Counted from the stretch's first letter, positions 41,753 to 53,840 are shown. The stretch is DNA of 64,000 nt from Enterobacter ludwigii (GCF_001750725.1 NZ_CP017279.1:2480001-2544000); one strand, 5' to 3'. Made by a program: numbers and translations. Notes: generated by a model from the sequence alone, not told the origin.

Positions 41753-44475
41753 GCTTTTGCCTCCTGCAGATTATCAAGACGCGCACCCGCCAGTACCGGC
41801 GCGATGCCAGGCATACCCATCGGCAGACCCACCTGCCCTGCTGTCAGACTTTCAGAGATAATCAGCGGCAAGCTGATTGTCTGGCCATCGTAACTAAAGG
41901 CGATGTTCGCACCCGCGTTAACGCCAAGCTTCGCGGCATCTGCCGGGTTAAGCTTGATGTACGGCTGCGGCATGCGGCTCTGGAATACCGGAGAACGCTG
42001 AGACAGCTCATCACTGCCGAACAGATGGTAGTACGGCGCAATACGCCAGTTCCCTTCCTGCGCCTGGAAGCTCGCCGGCACGGTGGTGAAGAAGTCCAGA
42101 CCGGTGTCGGAAGCTTCAATCAGACGCACGCCCGGGTCACCGTGGCGCAGAGAGCCGCCCACTTCAGCCTGGAATTTGTTCCATGCCTGCGGGGAGTTCC
42201 AGCCTGGTGCCCATGCGAACGGAACCTGAGAGCGCGGTGCAGACGGCTGGTTGTTCCCTTCCATTGAGAAGGCAAACATCGTGTCTTTATCCTGCGGCTG
42301 ACGAGGTTCGTGAACGCTGATGTTGGCACGCATCGCGGTACGACCGCTGTAACGGTGCGGTTCACGCGCCAGTTTCTGGCCACGAATACGGAAGCTTGCG
42401 TCAGGAGCCGCATCTTTGATGCCAGCCAGCTGAGGCAGTTTTTCCACGACCGCGTCGATAACATGGTCGAGTTGCGTCCAGTCCACTTCACGGCTCTGAA
42501 CGGTGCTGTGCAGAGAGTGCAGCCAGCGCCAGCTTTCCAGCATTATGGTGTTGCTGTCGTAGTACGCCGGGTCATACACCTGGAAGAAACGCTGTGCGCG
42601 GCCTTCGTTGTTGATAACCGTACCGTCGCTTTCCGCGAAGCTTGCCGCAGAGAGCACCAGGTGCGCTTTGTCCATAATCGCGGTGCGCTGATGGTCAATA
42701 ACCATCACCAGCGGCGCTTTGGAGAGTGCTGCGTCAACGCGTGCGGCAGAAGCATGGCGATGCAGGTCGTTTTCCAGCACCACAACGGCGTCAGCGGCAC
42801 CGGATTCCAGTTCGCTTAACGCAGCTTCCAGAGAGCCACCGCCAATCATTCCCAGACCGATGCTGTTCACCGCACGGGCAATCATGGTCACGCCAACGTC
42901 TGCACCACGGCCTTTCAGCGCTTTAGCCACGTTCGCGGCAGCCTGAATGATCTCCGCGCTACCGGCGTTAGTCCCGGAAACAATCAGGGGTTTCTTCGCA
43001 CCCGCCAGGGCCTGAACAATCACATCAACCTTGTTCTGCAGGTCGCGATCGAGACCTTCAACGGCCGGAGAATTGCTGTCCAGCGCATGAGCAATCGCAA
43101 AGCCAAGACGGGCCTGGTCTTCAACCGGCGCGCAGTAGGTCCACGCCGCGATATCGTCCAGACGCGTGTTGTCGACGTTGGTCACAAACAGAGGATGCTT
43201 CGCACGCTGACCGATGTTGAGGATTGCCGCAATCTGCCAGTCAGCCACTTTCTGAGCCGCCGCCATTTCACGTGCTTTACCTTTGACCGCCTGACGAACC
43301 GCCAGGGCAGCGCGAGCGCCGGTCTGCGTCAAATCTTCACCCAGCACCAGAACCGCATCATAAGATTCAATTTCACGCAGCGCTGGGGTATGAATACCGC
43401 CTTCACGCAGCACTTTCAGTACCAGCTGCAGACGTTCCTGCTCGCCCTGAGCGATACCGGTGTAGAAGTTTTCCGCCCCAACCAGCTCACGCAGCGCAAA
43501 GTTACTTTCGATGCTGGCGCGCGGGGAGCCGATACCGATCACTTTCTTCGACTGGCGCAGAATATCTGCCGCGCCCTGCATCGCCTGTTCAGCGTTCAGG
43601 GTGATGAAGTCATCACCACGGCGTTGAACGGGCTGACGTGGACGGTCTTTCAGGTTCACGTAGCCGTAGCCGAAACGACCGCGGTCGCACAGGAAGTAAT
43701 GGTTAACGGTACCGTTATAACGGTTTTCAATACGACGCAGTTCGCCATAGCGCTCACCCGGGCTGGTGTTACAGCCCAGCGAACACTGCTGGCAGATGCT
43801 TGGTGCAAACTGCATGTCCCACTTACGGTTGTAACGCTCGGAGTGCGTTTTATCGGTGAAGACGCCGGTTGGACAAATCTCGACCAGGTTACCGGAGAAT
43901 TCGCTTTCCAGCGTACCGTCTTCCGGACGACCGAAGTAGACGTTGTCATGCGCGCCATACACGCCCAGATCTTGTCCGTCTGCGTAATCTTTGTAGTAAC
44001 GCACGCAGCGGTAGCAGGCGATGCAGCGGTTCATTTCGTGAGAGATGAACGGCCCCAGGTCCTGATTGCGGTGGGTACGTTTGGTAAAGCGATAGCGACG
44101 GAAGCTGTGACCGGTCATTACGGTCATATCCTGAAGGTGGCAGTTACCGCCCTCTTCACAGACCGGGCAATCGTGCGGGTGGTTGGTCATCAACCATTCC
44201 ACAACGCTTTCACGGAACTGTTTGGCTTCTTCGTCATCAATCGAAATAAAAGTGCCTTCGGTGGCTGGCGTCATACAGGACATCACCAGGCGACCACGCG
44301 TGTCTTCCGCGTTTTGATATTGCTTCACCGCACACTGGCGGCAAGCACCGACGCTGCCCAGCGCCGGATGCCAGCAAAAATACGGAATATCAAGGCCGAG
44401 CGACAGACAAGCTTCCAGCAGGTTGTCCGCCCCGTTGACCTCATACTCTTTGCCGTCTACATGAATCGTAGCCAT
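41749..44475 (-). CDS. nuoG: NADH-quinone oxidoreductase subunit G
   Basis: 908 residues, as in E. coli. The N-terminal ferredoxin domain binds 2Fe-2S ([15 protein letters not shown]), followed by a His-ligated cluster region ([16 protein letters not shown]), paired 4Fe-4S motifs ([18 protein letters not shown]) and a molybdopterin-oxidoreductase-like domain with the extra N7 cluster (CQQCSLGC). ATG at 44475 has GGAAG 7 bases upstream; the ATG at 44481 is too close to it. Confidence 0.98.
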   Translation of the reverse strand: MATIHVDGKEYEVNGADNLLEACLSLGLDIPYFCWHPALGSVGACRQCAVKQYQNAEDTRGRLVMSCMTPATEGTFISIDDEEAKQFRESVVEWLMTNHPHDCPVCEEGGNCHLQDMTVMTGHSFRRYRFTKRTHRNQDLGPFISHEMNRCIACYRCVRYYKDYADGQDLGVYGAHDNVYFGRPEDGTLESEFSGNLVEICPTGVFTDKTHSERYNRKWDMQFAPSICQQCSLGCNTSPGERYGELRRIENRYNGTVNHYFLCDRGRFGYGYVNLKDRPRQPVQRRGDDFITLNAEQAMQGAADILRQSKKVIGIGSPRASIESNFALRELVGAENFYTGIAQGEQERLQLVLKVLREGGIHTPALREIESYDAVLVLGEDLTQTGARAALAVRQAVKGKAREMAAAQKVADWQIAAILNIGQRAKHPLFVTNVDNTRLDDIAAWTYCAPVEDQARLGFAIAHALDSNSPAVEGLDRDLQNKVDVIVQALAGAKKPLIVSGTNAGSAEIIQAAANVAKALKGRGADVGVTMIARAVNSIGLGMIGGGSLEAALSELESGAADAVVVLENDLHRHASAARVDAALSKAPLVMVIDHQRTAIMDKAHLVLSAASFAESDGTVINNEGRAQRFFQVYDPAYYDSNTIMLESWRWLHSLHSTVQSREVDWTQLDHVIDAVVEKLPQLAGIKDAAPDASFRIRGQKLAREPHRYSGRTAMRANISVHEPRQPQDKDTMFAFSMEGNNQPSAPRSQVPFAWAPGWNSPQAWNKFQAEVGGSLRHGDPGVRLIEASDTGLDFFTTVPASFQAQEGNWRIAPYYHLFGSDELSQRSPVFQSRMPQPYIKLNPADAAKLGVNAGANIAFSYDGQTISLPLIISESLTAGQVGLPMGMPGIAPVLAGARLDNLQEAKA

Positions 44476-44528
44476 TAGCATGCTTCCAGTTGGCTCAGTC
44501 GTAACTGAGCGTTAATCAAAATTCTGTT

Positions 44529-45866
44529 TTACCAGCGCGCTTTCAGCAGGTTCGGCTGAATCCCATTGATGGCATGGGTATTGCTGAACGGCTGCTTGAT
44601 GCCTGCTTCGAATTCGTCGCGGAAATATTTAATCGCGCTCTGCAGTGGCTCAACGGCGCCTGGTGCGTGGGCACAGAAGGTTTTCCCTGGGCCCAGGAAT
44701 CGACACAGTTGCTCAAGTGTCTCGATATCGCCAGGCTGGCCTTCACCACGTTCGATAGCACGCAGGATCTTCACGCTCCACGGCAGACCATCACGGCACG
44801 GTGTACACCAGCCGCAGGACTCGCGGGCAAAGAACTCTTCGAGGTTACGCACCAGCGATACCATGCCGATCTCGTGGTCGACGGCCATCGCCAGCGCCGT
44901 ACCCAGACGGCTGCCTGCTTTACCAATGCTTTCGAATTCCATCGGCAGATCAAGATGGGCCTCGGTCAGGAAGTCGGTCCCTGCACCGCCTGGCTGCCAG
45001 GCTTTGAATTTCAGGCCATCACGCATGCCGCCAGCGTAGTCTTCAAGAATTTCACGTGCGGTGGTGCCAAACGGCAGTTCCCAGACGCCAGGGTTCTTCA
45101 CGCGACCGGAGAAGCCCATCAGCTTGGTACCGGCATCTTTACTGTTCGAGATGCCCTGATACCACTCCACGCCATTGGCGAGGATTGCCGGGACGTTACA
45201 CAGGGTTTCGACGTTGTTTACACAGGTCGGTTTACCCCAGACGCCAGAACTTGCCGGGAACGGTGGCTTGGAACGTGGGTTCGCACGGCGGCCTTCCAGG
45301 GAGTTAATCAGTGCGGTCTCTTCACCACAGATATAACGCCCTGCCCCGGTGTGCACGAACAGCTCGAAGTCAAAACCGGTGCCAAGGATGTTTTTACCCA
45401 GCAGGCCCGCTTCAGTGGCTTCGGCAATCGCGCGACGCAGGTTTTCAGCCGCTTCGATGTATTCACCGCGCAGGAAGATGTAACCCCGGTACGCTTTCAG
45501 CGCGAACGCGGAGATCAGCATGCCTTCCACCAGCAGGTGCGGCAGCTGTTCCATCAGCAGGCGGTCTTTATAGGTGCCCGGTTCCATTTCATCAGCGTTA
45601 CACAGCAGGTAACGGATGTTCATGGATTCGTCTTTTGGCATCAGGCTCCACTTCAGACCGGTGGAAAAGCCTGCGCCGCCGCGCCCTTTCAGGCCAGCGT
45701 CTTTAACCGCACTGACGATGTCGTCCGGTGCCATGCCGCCCAGGGCTTTACGCGCACCGGCATAGCCGTTTTTGCTCTGGTATTCGTCGAGCCATACCGG
45801 CTGTTTGTCATCACGCAGACGCCAGGTCAGTGGATGAGTTTCAGCAGTACGAATTACAGTTTTCAT
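44529..45866 (-). CDS. nuoF: NADH-quinone oxidoreductase subunit F
   Basis: 445-residue NADH- and FMN-binding subunit. FMN/NADH loop [13 protein letters not shown] and [17 protein letters not shown]; the N3 cluster motif [12 protein letters not shown] lies in the C-terminal third. Overlaps nuoE by 4 bases. Confidence 0.98.
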   Translation of the reverse strand: MKTVIRTAETHPLTWRLRDDKQPVWLDEYQSKNGYAGARKALGGMAPDDIVSAVKDAGLKGRGGAGFSTGLKWSLMPKDESMNIRYLLCNADEMEPGTYKDRLLMEQLPHLLVEGMLISAFALKAYRGYIFLRGEYIEAAENLRRAIAEATEAGLLGKNILGTGFDFELFVHTGAGRYICGEETALINSLEGRRANPRSKPPFPASSGVWGKPTCVNNVETLCNVPAILANGVEWYQGISNSKDAGTKLMGFSGRVKNPGVWELPFGTTAREILEDYAGGMRDGLKFKAWQPGGAGTDFLTEAHLDLPMEFESIGKAGSRLGTALAMAVDHEIGMVSLVRNLEEFFARESCGWCTPCRDGLPWSVKILRAIERGEGQPGDIETLEQLCRFLGPGKTFCAHAPGAVEPLQSAIKYFRDEFEAGIKQPFSNTHAINGIQPNLLKARW

Positions 45867-46363
45867 TTGTACTGCTCCAGCAGGTCAGGAATGGCTTCCG
45901 GCGTCAGATAACTGTGAGTATCCTCATCAATCATCATGGTCGGCCCCTTGTCGCAGTTCCCCAGGCAGCAGGTTGGCAGCAGCGTAAAGCGGCCATCGAA
46001 CGTGGTCTGGCCTGGCTTGATATTGAGCTTTTTCTCAATCGCTGCCTGAATGCCCTGATAACCGGTAATGTGACAAACCACGCTGTCACAGTAGCGGATC
46101 ACATGGCGACCCACCGGCTGACGGAAGATCTGGCTGTAGAACGTGGCTACGCCTTCTACGTCACTTGCCGGAATGCCCAGCACTTTTGCGATCTCATAGA
46201 TCGCCCCATCCGGCACCCAACCACGCTGTTTCTGTACGATTTTCAGCGCTTCAATGGACGCCGCACGCGGGTCTTCGTAGTGGTGCATCTCGTGCTCAAT
46301 GGCGGCACGTTCTGCTTCACTCAGCTCAAAAGCCTCGGTTTGTGGTTGTTGATTCTCGTGCAT
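45863..46363 (-). CDS. nuoE: NADH-quinone oxidoreductase subunit E
   Basis: 166-residue thioredoxin-fold subunit with cluster N1a bound by CDSVVC and [10 protein letters not shown]. Starts 2 bases after the nuoCD stop. Confidence 0.98.
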   Translation of the reverse strand: MHENQQPQTEAFELSEAERAAIEHEMHHYEDPRAASIEALKIVQKQRGWVPDGAIYEIAKVLGIPASDVEGVATFYSQIFRQPVGRHVIRYCDSVVCHITGYQGIQAAIEKKLNIKPGQTTFDGRFTLLPTCCLGNCDKGPTMMIDEDTHSYLTPEAIPDLLEQYK

Positions 46364-46365
46364 AA

Positions 46366-48168
46366 TTAGCGGTCCACATCTGACATAACAAAATCGATAC
46401 TACCCAGATACACAATCAGGTCGGAGACCAGACTGCCGCGGATGGCGGACGGGATCTGCTGCAGGTGCGCAAAGCTTGGTGTACGCACGCGGGTACGGTA
46501 GCTCATGGTGCTGCCGTCACTGGTCAGGTAGTAACTGTTAATACCCTTGGTCGCTTCAATCATCTGGAAGGATTCTTGCGCCGGCATGACCGGACCCCAG
46601 GAAACCTGCAGGAAGTGGGTGATCAGGGTTTCGATATGTTGCAGCGTGCGCTCTTTCGGCGGCGGCGTCGTCAGCGGGTGATCCGCCTTGAACGGGCCTT
46701 CCGGCATGTTGTTGAGGCACTGCTCAAGGATGCGCAGACTCTGGCGCAACTCTTCAACTTTCAGCATCACGCGGGTGTAGCAGTCGGAAACACCGCCGCC
46801 AACCGGGACTTCGAAGTCGAAGTTCTCATAGCCAGAGTAAGGACGGGCTTTACGCACGTCGAAATCAATACCGGTTGCGCGCAGACCCGCACCTGTCGTA
46901 CCCCACTCCAGCGCTTCTTTCGCACCGTAGGCTGCAACGCCCTGGGAACGGCCTTTCAGGATGGTGTTACGCAGTGCGGCTTTCTCGTAAGAAGCCAGAC
47001 GTTTTGGCATCCAGTCGAGGAATTCACGCAGCAGGCGCTCCCAGCCGCGCGGCAGATCGTGTGCCACACCGCCGATACGGAACCAGGCCGGGTGCATACG
47101 GAAACCGGTGATGGCTTCTACCAGATCGTAGATTTTCTGACGATCGGTAAAGGCAAAGAAGACCGGGGTCATCGCGCCAACGTCCTGAATGAACGTGGAG
47201 ATATACAGCAGGTGGCTGTTGATACGGAACAGTTCGGAGAGCATCACGCGGATGACGTTAACGCGATCCGGTACGGTGATACCTGCCAGTTTCTCAACGG
47301 CCAGCACGTAAGGCATTTCGTTTACGCAACCGCCGAGGTACTCGATACGGTCGGTATACGGAATGTAGCTGTGCCAGGACTGACGCTCGCCCATCTTCTC
47401 AGCACCACGGTGGTGGTAACCGATGTCCGGTACGCAGTCGACAATCTCTTCGCCATCAAGCTGAAGAATAATACGGAAAGCACCGTGCGCAGAGGGGTGG
47501 TTTGGACCGAGGTTGAGGAACATGAAGTCCTCGTTTTCCGTCCCGCGTTTCATGCCCCAGTCTTCCGGCTTGAAGGTCAGCGCTTCCATCTCCAGATCCT
47601 GCTTGGCTTTCGTCAGCTCAAACGGGTCGAATTCAGTCGCACGTGCCGGATAGTCTTTACGCAGCGGGTGGCCGGTCCACGTCTGCGGCATCATGATGCG
47701 CGTCAGATGCGGGTGGCCGTCGAAGGTCATCCCGAACATTTCCCAGGTTTCACGCTCATACCAGTTAGCGTTCGGGAAAAGTTTAGTGATCGTCGGCAGA
47801 TGCATGTCGTTTTCAGACAATGCCACCTTGAGCATGATATCCGTATTACGGTCTATTGAGATCAGGTGGTAGAAAACGGAAAAATCCGCAGCAGGGAGAC
47901 CCTGGCGGTGCGTACGCAGACGTTCATCCATGCCGTGTAAGTCAAACAGCATGACGTAAGGTTTTGGCAATTTCTTGAGGAAATCGACCACTTCCAGTAA
48001 TTGCTCACGCTTCACCCAAACAACGGGTACCCCGGTGCGGGTCGCCTGAACAGTAAAGGCATCCGGCCCAAAACGGTTGCGCAGTTCGCCAATGACAGGG
48101 TCATCCAGATGATCCCGTGTTTGCCAGGCGGCTTCTTGCGCGGTTAAGTCGGTCATATTGTTCACCAT
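46366..48168 (-). CDS. nuoC: NADH-quinone oxidoreductase fused subunit C/D
   Basis: 600-residue fusion of NuoC (about 1-190) and NuoD (about 210-600), the arrangement found in enterobacteria. The NuoD part contains [22 protein letters not shown] and [11 protein letters not shown] and helps form the quinone site with NuoB. ATG at 48168 gives [11 protein letters not shown]; a second in-frame ATG four codons later could also be used. 89 bp of non-coding sequence separate it from nuoB. Confidence 0.98.
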   Translation of the reverse strand: MVNNMTDLTAQEAAWQTRDHLDDPVIGELRNRFGPDAFTVQATRTGVPVVWVKREQLLEVVDFLKKLPKPYVMLFDLHGMDERLRTHRQGLPAADFSVFYHLISIDRNTDIMLKVALSENDMHLPTITKLFPNANWYERETWEMFGMTFDGHPHLTRIMMPQTWTGHPLRKDYPARATEFDPFELTKAKQDLEMEALTFKPEDWGMKRGTENEDFMFLNLGPNHPSAHGAFRIILQLDGEEIVDCVPDIGYHHRGAEKMGERQSWHSYIPYTDRIEYLGGCVNEMPYVLAVEKLAGITVPDRVNVIRVMLSELFRINSHLLYISTFIQDVGAMTPVFFAFTDRQKIYDLVEAITGFRMHPAWFRIGGVAHDLPRGWERLLREFLDWMPKRLASYEKAALRNTILKGRSQGVAAYGAKEALEWGTTGAGLRATGIDFDVRKARPYSGYENFDFEVPVGGGVSDCYTRVMLKVEELRQSLRILEQCLNNMPEGPFKADHPLTTPPPKERTLQHIETLITHFLQVSWGPVMPAQESFQMIEATKGINSYYLTSDGSTMSYRTRVRTPSFAHLQQIPSAIRGSLVSDLIVYLGSIDFVMSDVDR

Positions 48169-48257
48169 TGCAAATGGTCCGTGGTGACTGTAGGGCGTGG
48201 CTTCGCGCTATTTGAGTAGTGATATGCGAAGGTTTACTCCATGCCCACAGGCGCAAA

Positions 48258-48932
48258 TTAAATTTCGTCAGGCGTACGCAGATTGGTTACTGCAATACGT
48301 TCGCCGCGTTTACGCTCGCGCTCAGACTGCATGTTGGCGCGGTAAACACCCTGATCGCCAACCACCCAGGAGAGCGGACGACGTTCTTTACCGATAGACT
48401 CCTGCAGCAGCATCAGCGCCTGCATGTAAGCTTCCGGACGCGGCGGACAACCCGGGATGTAAACATCCACTGGAATAAACTTATCTACGCCCTGTACGAC
48501 GGAATAAATGTCGTACATACCGCCAGAGTTTGCACATGCGCCCATGGAAATAACCCATTTTGGCTCCAGCATCTGGTCATACAGACGCTGAATAACAGGT
48601 GCCATCTTGGTAAAGCATGTACCTGCCACCACCATCAGGTCAGCCTGACGTGGGGAAGCACGCAGTACCTCTGCCCCAAAACGCGCAACGTCATGCACCG
48701 CAGTGAATGACGTCACCATTTCAACGTAGCAGCAAGAAAGGCCAAAGTTGTAAGGCCAGATGGAGTTCTTACGACCCCAGTTGACCATATCGTGCATGGC
48801 ATGCTCGAGTTTGCCCATGTACACGCTTTTATTGACTTCTTGCTCCAGGGGGTCGGTTACGATCTCCTGTTTTTGCAGGGGGTAACGGTCATTCTCACCG
48901 TTAGGATCTATGCGGGTGAGCGTATAATCCAT
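48258..48932 (-). CDS. nuoB: NADH-quinone oxidoreductase subunit B
   Basis: 224-residue subunit holding terminal cluster N2, which hands electrons to quinone. Ligands lie in [19 protein letters not shown] and [10 protein letters not shown]. 15 bases after nuoA. Confidence 0.98.
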   Translation of the reverse strand: MDYTLTRIDPNGENDRYPLQKQEIVTDPLEQEVNKSVYMGKLEHAMHDMVNWGRKNSIWPYNFGLSCCYVEMVTSFTAVHDVARFGAEVLRASPRQADLMVVAGTCFTKMAPVIQRLYDQMLEPKWVISMGACANSGGMYDIYSVVQGVDKFIPVDVYIPGCPPRPEAYMQALMLLQESIGKERRPLSWVVGDQGVYRANMQSERERKRGERIAVTNLRTPDEI

Positions 48933-48947
48933 CTTATTGCCTCGCTG

Positions 48948-49388
48948 TTACTGCTGACGATTAGAGATACTGTTTTCCGGGTTGATGTGTTCACGACGTG
49001 AACGCGCAGGCGTCCAGTCAAGCGCGCCAATACGCACCAGATAAACCAGACCGGCCAGTAACACTAAAATGAAAATTGCGGCCTCGACAAAGCCCACCCA
49101 ACCACTTTCGCGGATGGAAGTTGACCATGCGAAAAGGTAAAGCGCTTCCACGTCAAAGATGACGAAGAACATGGCTACCAGATAAAACTTGGCAGACAGG
49201 CGTAAGCGAGCGGAACCTACTGAATCAATACCTGATTCGAAAGGTGTGTTCTTGTGCCTTGCACGGGCGCGACCGCCCAGGAACCAGCCGCCGACTAACA
49301 TCAGGCAGCACAGGCCAATGGCTACAATAAGAAAGATTGCGAATGCCCAGTGATGAGCGATGACTTCTGTGGATGTTGACATACTCAT
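48948..49388 (-). CDS. nuoA: NADH-quinone oxidoreductase subunit A
   Basis: 146-residue membrane subunit (E. coli 147) with three helices and the conserved loop [15 protein letters not shown]. First gene of the nuoA-N operon, read leftwards from the region upstream at 49389-49934. Confidence 0.98.
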   Translation of the reverse strand: MSMSTSTEVIAHHWAFAIFLIVAIGLCCLMLVGGWFLGGRARARHKNTPFESGIDSVGSARLRLSAKFYLVAMFFVIFDVEALYLFAWSTSIRESGWVGFVEAAIFILVLLAGLVYLVRIGALDWTPARSRREHINPENSISNRQQ

Positions 49389-49934
49389 TGCTTACTCATC
49401 AAAAGTGATACCTACGACACTGCTCTTGCTGGCAGATGGGCATCACATCGATTCATGGGGAGGAACGAAAAACCTTACACTAACTGTCAGAAATGAGACG
49501 TAGACAGCAAAATGATGGGGTTTTTTACTCCTTTCTATAACCTTTTGTCAACTTTAACAAAGGTTTCTTCACATTAAATTACATCGAGCGATTCTCATTA
49601 ACATTTGATGCCCTTTAACCCTGGTGGGTACCTGAGTTTACGTCAAATGCATGTTGTTGAATCGTGTCCGTTTTGGAAGTAAAAAAAATAACCCTCCTAT
49701 TTTGACAGGATTTGCCAACGATTCCTCCCCCCAAAGAGGAGTATTTTCTTGATCTGAGACACGCTTTTGTTAATTCACCCAAAAAACCAGCAACATATTT
49801 CCTGTTTTATTAACATCGAGGCGAGCTGGAGGGAGACTGAACGGGAAACGCACAACATTTGAACAAAAGCATTTATCTCACTGATAAATAGACACTATCC
49901 TAAAAATCCACGCGGTGATCGCGGGTATTACTGC
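49389..49934. promoter_or_regulatory. nuo operon upstream region
   Basis: About 545 bp of AT-rich sequence without a gene, upstream of nuoA. In E. coli the matching region holds the nuo promoters and binding sites for ArcA, NarL, FNR, IHF and Fis. I see an inverted repeat, AACCTTT/AAAGGTT around 49540-49565, and runs such as AGAGGAG near 49735, but no site I can assign securely. Confidence 0.5.
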
Positions 49935-49982
49935 CAAAAAAAAGCCACTGCAGGCGAAAATCGCGTGAGTGGCTTTTTTTTA
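49935..49982 (-). terminator. rho-independent terminator of lrhA
   Basis: AAGCCACT (49942-49949) pairs with AGTGGCTT (49968-49975), and an inner GCGA/TCGC stem closes an AAA loop. A and T runs flank both sides. It lies just downstream of the lrhA stop, insulating nuo from lrhA transcription. Confidence 0.92.
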
Positions 49983-50018
49983 CATTTACAAATTGTTACC
50001 AGAATTTTGAGCTGTCGA

Positions 50019-50957
50019 TCACTCAAAGTCCCCTTCAACGATCAGGGAATCATCCCCCCCTTCGGAGGTAACATGTTCGAACTGCCATGGATTATGGTAG
50101 TTTTCCATCGCCTCGAACACGACTTTCGCCAGTTCGTTATTGCTGGACGTATTGTGGCAGAGCAGATACTCCGTATCAGGCAAAGCAGGAAGACCATCTG
50201 ATTTACCCAGTACGCGCAGATCCGGGCTCATCATTTCTACCGGACGGGCCGTTACTCCAAGCCCCGCTTTCACGGCAGCACGTACCGCTGGCAATGTGGA
50301 AGCCACATAAGCCAGACGCCATGGAATATTGGCCTCATTGAGCGCCGCCAACACCATATCGCGGAACGGACTCGGATCATCCAGTAATACCAATGGAATT
50401 GGCTCACCTTTTTGCAGCACATATTCAGCGGCGCAATACCAATGCGTCGGAGACGTGCGCAACGTCAGGCAATTAAATTGCCCTGGACGGTGCGTGGTCA
50501 CCACCAGATCGACCTTATTCTCATTTAACATCTCAATCATAAAAGCATTTCGTTTTACGCTAACGTCCAGCGCAAGCTTCGGATAAACCGAACTAATTCG
50601 ATTGAGAAGAAATGGCAATATTGTGTCTGCTGACTCATCAGACGCACCTAACGTTAGCACCCCTTGCAGGTTGCTATACATTAATGACATACATGCTTCG
50701 TCATTAAAGCGAAGTATTTTCCTGGCATAACCCAGAAGCTGAATACCGTGTTCCGTTAAGAGCTTATTACGCCCGTGACGGGCAAAGAGCTCTTTACCAA
50801 CCAGTTGTTCCAGCCGTTGCATTTGCTGGCTAACGGCGGACTGGGTTCGGCAAACGGCGGCAGCAGCAGCTGCAAAAGTGTTGAGATCGGCGACCGCAAC
50901 AAACGTTCTCAGCAGATCGAGGTCGAGATTCATTATCGGACGATTTGCATTTATCAT
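50019..50957 (-). CDS. lrhA: LysR-type regulator LrhA
   Basis: 312 residues, matching E. coli LrhA, the repressor of flagellar master operon flhDC and of type 1 fimbriae, itself repressed by Rcs. N-terminal winged helix ([21 protein letters not shown], followed by a recognition helix in [11 protein letters not shown]), C-terminal effector-binding domain. Same position upstream of nuo as in E. coli. The final ~20 residues differ more from E. coli than the rest. Confidence 0.97.
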   Translation of the reverse strand: MINANRPIMNLDLDLLRTFVAVADLNTFAAAAAAVCRTQSAVSQQMQRLEQLVGKELFARHGRNKLLTEHGIQLLGYARKILRFNDEACMSLMYSNLQGVLTLGASDESADTILPFLLNRISSVYPKLALDVSVKRNAFMIEMLNENKVDLVVTTHRPGQFNCLTLRTSPTHWYCAAEYVLQKGEPIPLVLLDDPSPFRDMVLAALNEANIPWRLAYVASTLPAVRAAVKAGLGVTARPVEMMSPDLRVLGKSDGLPALPDTEYLLCHNTSSNNELAKVVFEAMENYHNPWQFEHVTSEGGDDSLIVEGDFE

Positions 50958-51192
50958 ATCTTTTCACTTTCAGGTTGCTCGTGCGGAGCTGCCCGGGTTG
51001 AAGCTGTGTGTGTAACAGTTAAGCAATTCCCTCTGAAGGTTTTCCCTCGCATCCCGGCCCGGCAGACTGCCTGACAGATAGTTATTGTGCTGTTTTAATA
51101 TCAACAGTCAGAAAGCACGTTTCATGACGTTATTTTTATTCTCTTAAACGTTCAGGATATTTAGATGTTTGCAGGTTTATGTAAATTCCATT

Positions 51193-51209
51193 AAGGGTGA
51201 TACACCCTT
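51193..51209. repeat. hairpin in the lrhA leader
   Basis: AAGGGTG, loop ATA, CACCCTT: a perfect 7-bp stem. No T run follows on either strand, so it is not a normal terminator. Confidence 0.5.
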
Positions 51210-51325
51210 TCTGCCATCTTTCTCGCAGTGCTGTCAACGTAGCAGGAGATGTTTAACCCATTCCGGCCAGAGATAACTCTAACAATAACAATCAATTAAT
51301 TCAGAAAACCTGTTCCACAAATACA

Positions 51326-51337
51326 ATACATATGTAT
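51326..51337. repeat. 12-bp palindrome upstream of lrhA
   Basis: ATACATATGTAT is a perfect palindrome about 370 bases upstream of the lrhA start, where the E. coli promoter would map. It could be a LysR-type or other dimer site. Confidence 0.4.
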
Positions 51338-51898
51338 CTGTACCCAGCTTTCCTGAAAGACATCTTAACCCAAATCCACTTTATTTATAAGTCTTATTGC
51401 AATATTGAGGATTTATGAAGGTTGTTAAGCTTCTCAACTAATTTTATTAAAATTAACTAAAGTTGCATTTTGTTGGTTAATAATAAATAAATTTTAATTT
51501 AGATTAAGGCCATTCATTAATAACACTTAACATTAATTTCACATGAGTAACTTTTAGCCAATGCACACTATTACAACCCCACGTAACGAAGCATTCAGGT
51601 TTTACGAAAGGTCACTCAGCGTAACTGCCACGCAGGTTGCGGATATTATTTATTTTTATCAGCACAATATACAACTTTTATATTCTTTAACAGCACAATA
51701 AACCCATTTTCACACCATTAACCTTACTTTACGTCAGTTAAATTGTTCGCTGATAGCGAAAAAGATTCACTCCATTTTCATTCACTCCACAAAATCTTCT
51801 CCTGCCCGCCCTTCAAAACGAAGCGAGGGGGGAGTACATTATTCCGTGCTGACTTCCACGGCAGGGAGTGGCAACAATCGCGAAAAGGTTAAAGGTTC

Positions 51899-53113
51899 AT
51901 GTCCCCTATCGAAAAATCCAGCAAGCTAGATAACGTCTGTTACGACATCCGTGGCCCGGTTCTGAAAGAGGCTAAACGCCTTGAAGAAGAAGGCAATAAG
52001 GTTCTGAAACTCAACATTGGTAACCCTGCGCCATTTGGTTTTGAAGCGCCGGATGAAATTCTGGTTGATGTGATCCGCAACCTGCCTACTGCGCAAGGCT
52101 ATTGCGATTCAAAAGGACTTTACTCCGCACGAAAAGCCATCATGCAGCACTACCAGGCGCGCGATATGCGTGATGTTACCGTTGAAGATATCTATATCGG
52201 CAACGGCGTCTCTGAGCTGATCGTGCAGGCCATGCAGGCGCTGCTGAACAGCGGCGACGAAATGCTGGTTCCCGCGCCGGATTATCCGCTGTGGACGGCG
52301 GCCGTATCCCTGTCCAGCGGTAAAGCCGTGCACTATCTTTGCGATGAGTCCTCTGACTGGTTCCCGGATCTCGATGATATTCGCGCGAAAATTACCCCAC
52401 GCACGCGCGGCATCGTCATTATTAACCCGAACAACCCAACGGGCGCGGTCTACTCAAAAGAGCTGCTGATGGAGATCGTGGAGATCGCCCGCCAGCACAA
52501 CCTGATCATCTTTGCCGACGAAATTTACGACAAGATCCTGTATGACGCGGCGCAGCACCACTCTATCGCCGCACTGGCTCCGGACCTGCTGACCGTGACT
52601 TTTAACGGCCTGTCTAAAACCTACCGTGTGGCCGGTTTCCGTCAGGGCTGGATGGTCTTAAACGGCCCGAAAAAACATGCGAAAGGCTATATTGAAGGGC
52701 TGGAAATGCTCGCCTCTATGCGTTTATGTGCCAACGTGCCGGCGCAGCATGCTATCCAGACCGCACTCGGCGGCTATCAGAGCATCAGCGAGTTTATCGT
52801 GCCAGGCGGGCGTTTATATGAGCAGCGTAACCGTGCGTGGGAGCTTATCAACGATATTCCAGGCGTCTCCTGCGTGAAGCCGAACGGCGCGCTCTACATG
52901 TTCCCGAAAATCGACGCGAAACGCTTTAATATTCATGACGACCAGAAGATGGTGCTCGATTTCCTGCTGCAGGAAAAAGTGCTGCTGGTTCAGGGTACCG
53001 CCTTTAACTGGCCGTGGCCGGATCACGTGCGTATCGTTACCCTGCCGCGTGAAGATGACCTCGAGATGGCCATCAGCCGCTTTGGACGTTTCCTCTCAGG
53101 TTACCACCAGTAA
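51899..53113 (+). CDS. alaA: glutamate-pyruvate aminotransferase AlaA
   Basis: PLP-dependent class I aminotransferase making alanine from pyruvate and glutamate. 404 residues (E. coli 405). PLP Lys240 in GLSKTYRVAGFRQGW, with NPNNPTGAVYS and ADEIYDKILY supplying cofactor contacts. Start ATG at 51899 by homology (MSPIEKSSKL); the upstream AAAAGG is a moderate RBS. Confidence 0.97.
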   Translation: MSPIEKSSKLDNVCYDIRGPVLKEAKRLEEEGNKVLKLNIGNPAPFGFEAPDEILVDVIRNLPTAQGYCDSKGLYSARKAIMQHYQARDMRDVTVEDIYIGNGVSELIVQAMQALLNSGDEMLVPAPDYPLWTAAVSLSSGKAVHYLCDESSDWFPDLDDIRAKITPRTRGIVIINPNNPTGAVYSKELLMEIVEIARQHNLIIFADEIYDKILYDAAQHHSIAALAPDLLTVTFNGLSKTYRVAGFRQGWMVLNGPKKHAKGYIEGLEMLASMRLCANVPAQHAIQTALGGYQSISEFIVPGGRLYEQRNRAWELINDIPGVSCVKPNGALYMFPKIDAKRFNIHDDQKMVLDFLLQEKVLLVQGTAFNWPWPDHVRIVTLPREDDLEMAISRFGRFLSGYHQ

Positions 53114-53116
53114 TCT

Positions 53117-53147
53117 TAAAATCAGGCTACTTCGGTAGCCTGATTTG
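53117..53147 (+). terminator. alaA terminator with UUCG tetraloop
   Basis: AAATCAGGCTAC (53119-53130) pairs perfectly with GTAGCCTGATTT (53135-53146) around a C-UUCG-G loop, just after the alaA stop. The T tail is short and continues from the stem. Confidence 0.8.
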
Positions 53148-53206
53148 CATCTTGCCTCCCCTCCCCGCACAATGAAGTCTGTCGCAGTGAAGACAAAAGG
53201 TAACCT

Positions 53207-53806
53207 ATGAGTCAGAGTCATTTCTTTGCCCACCTCTCCCGCCTTAAACTGATCAACCGCTGGCCGCTGATGCGCAATGTCCGCACCGAGAATGTGTCGG
53301 AGCACAGTCTGCAGGTTGCGATGGTCGCTCACGCTCTGGCTGCCATTAAAAACCGTAAATTCAACGGGCAGGTTAACGCTGAACGTATTGCCCTGCTGGC
53401 GATGTATCACGATGCCTCGGAAGTGCTGACCGGGGATTTACCGACACCCGTGAAATATTTCAACTCGCAGATAGCCCAGGAATATAAGGCCATTGAGAAG
53501 ATTGCTCAGCAGAAACTGATCGACATGGTGCCGGACGAGCTGCGCGATATTTTTGAGCCGCTGATTGATGAGCATCAGTACACGGAAGAGGAAAAATTAC
53601 TGGTTAAGCAGGCGGATGCGCTATGCGCTTACCTGAAATGTCTGGAAGAGCTGTCCGCGGGGAATAACGAATTTCTGCTGGCGAAAACGCGTCTGGAAAA
53701 AACGCTGGAATCACGCCGCAGCGAAGAGATGGATTATTTCATGCAGGTGTTTGTGCCGAGCTTCCATTTGTCGCTGGACGAGATCAGTCAGGACTCCCCT
53801 CTCTGA
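53207..53806 (+). CDS. yfbR: 5'-deoxynucleotidase YfbR
   Basis: HD-domain phosphohydrolase that dephosphorylates deoxynucleoside 5'-monophosphates. 199 residues, as in E. coli. Metal-binding residues His33 (SEHSLQV), His68-Asp69 (YHDASE) and Asp137 (KQADALC) are in place. RBS AAAAGGTAACCT. Confidence 0.97.
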   Translation: MSQSHFFAHLSRLKLINRWPLMRNVRTENVSEHSLQVAMVAHALAAIKNRKFNGQVNAERIALLAMYHDASEVLTGDLPTPVKYFNSQIAQEYKAIEKIAQQKLIDMVPDELRDIFEPLIDEHQYTEEEKLLVKQADALCAYLKCLEELSAGNNEFLLAKTRLEKTLESRRSEEMDYFMQVFVPSFHLSLDEISQDSPL

Positions 53807-53810
53807 CGGT

Positions 53811-53840
53811 ATGCCGGGTCGCGACGTCGCCACCCGGCAT
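53811..53840. repeat. REP-like palindrome between yfbR and yfbS
   Basis: ATGCCGGGT (53811-53819) and ACCCGGCAT (53832-53840) flank GCGACGTCGC, itself a palindrome, with a single C-C mismatch in the whole 30 bp. The GCCGGGTGGCGACG-type sequence and its place between convergent genes fit an enterobacterial REP element. It could act as a transcript 3' end. Confidence 0.7.

Larger units (their letters stand above)
50958..51898. promoter_or_regulatory. long lrhA-alaA divergent intergenic region (941 bp)
   Basis: AT-rich, no gene recognised. E. coli lrhA has a long untranslated leader of about 370 bases and a promoter bound by LrhA and RcsB, so much of the left half is probably leader and control sequence. 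Visible structure: a perfect hairpin at 51193-51209 and a 12-bp palindrome at 51326-51337. The right part carries the alaA promoter. Confidence 0.6.

Noticed and set aside
46465..47859. 464-codon open frame opposite nuoCD, and a similar one at 43087-44478 opposite nuoG
   Set aside because: Both are complementary to conserved complex I genes and show no independent coding signal.
49735..49760. Good-looking ribosome-binding motif (AGAGGAG) upstream of nuoA suggesting a small gene
   Set aside because: No start codon with a supported open frame follows it at usable spacing.
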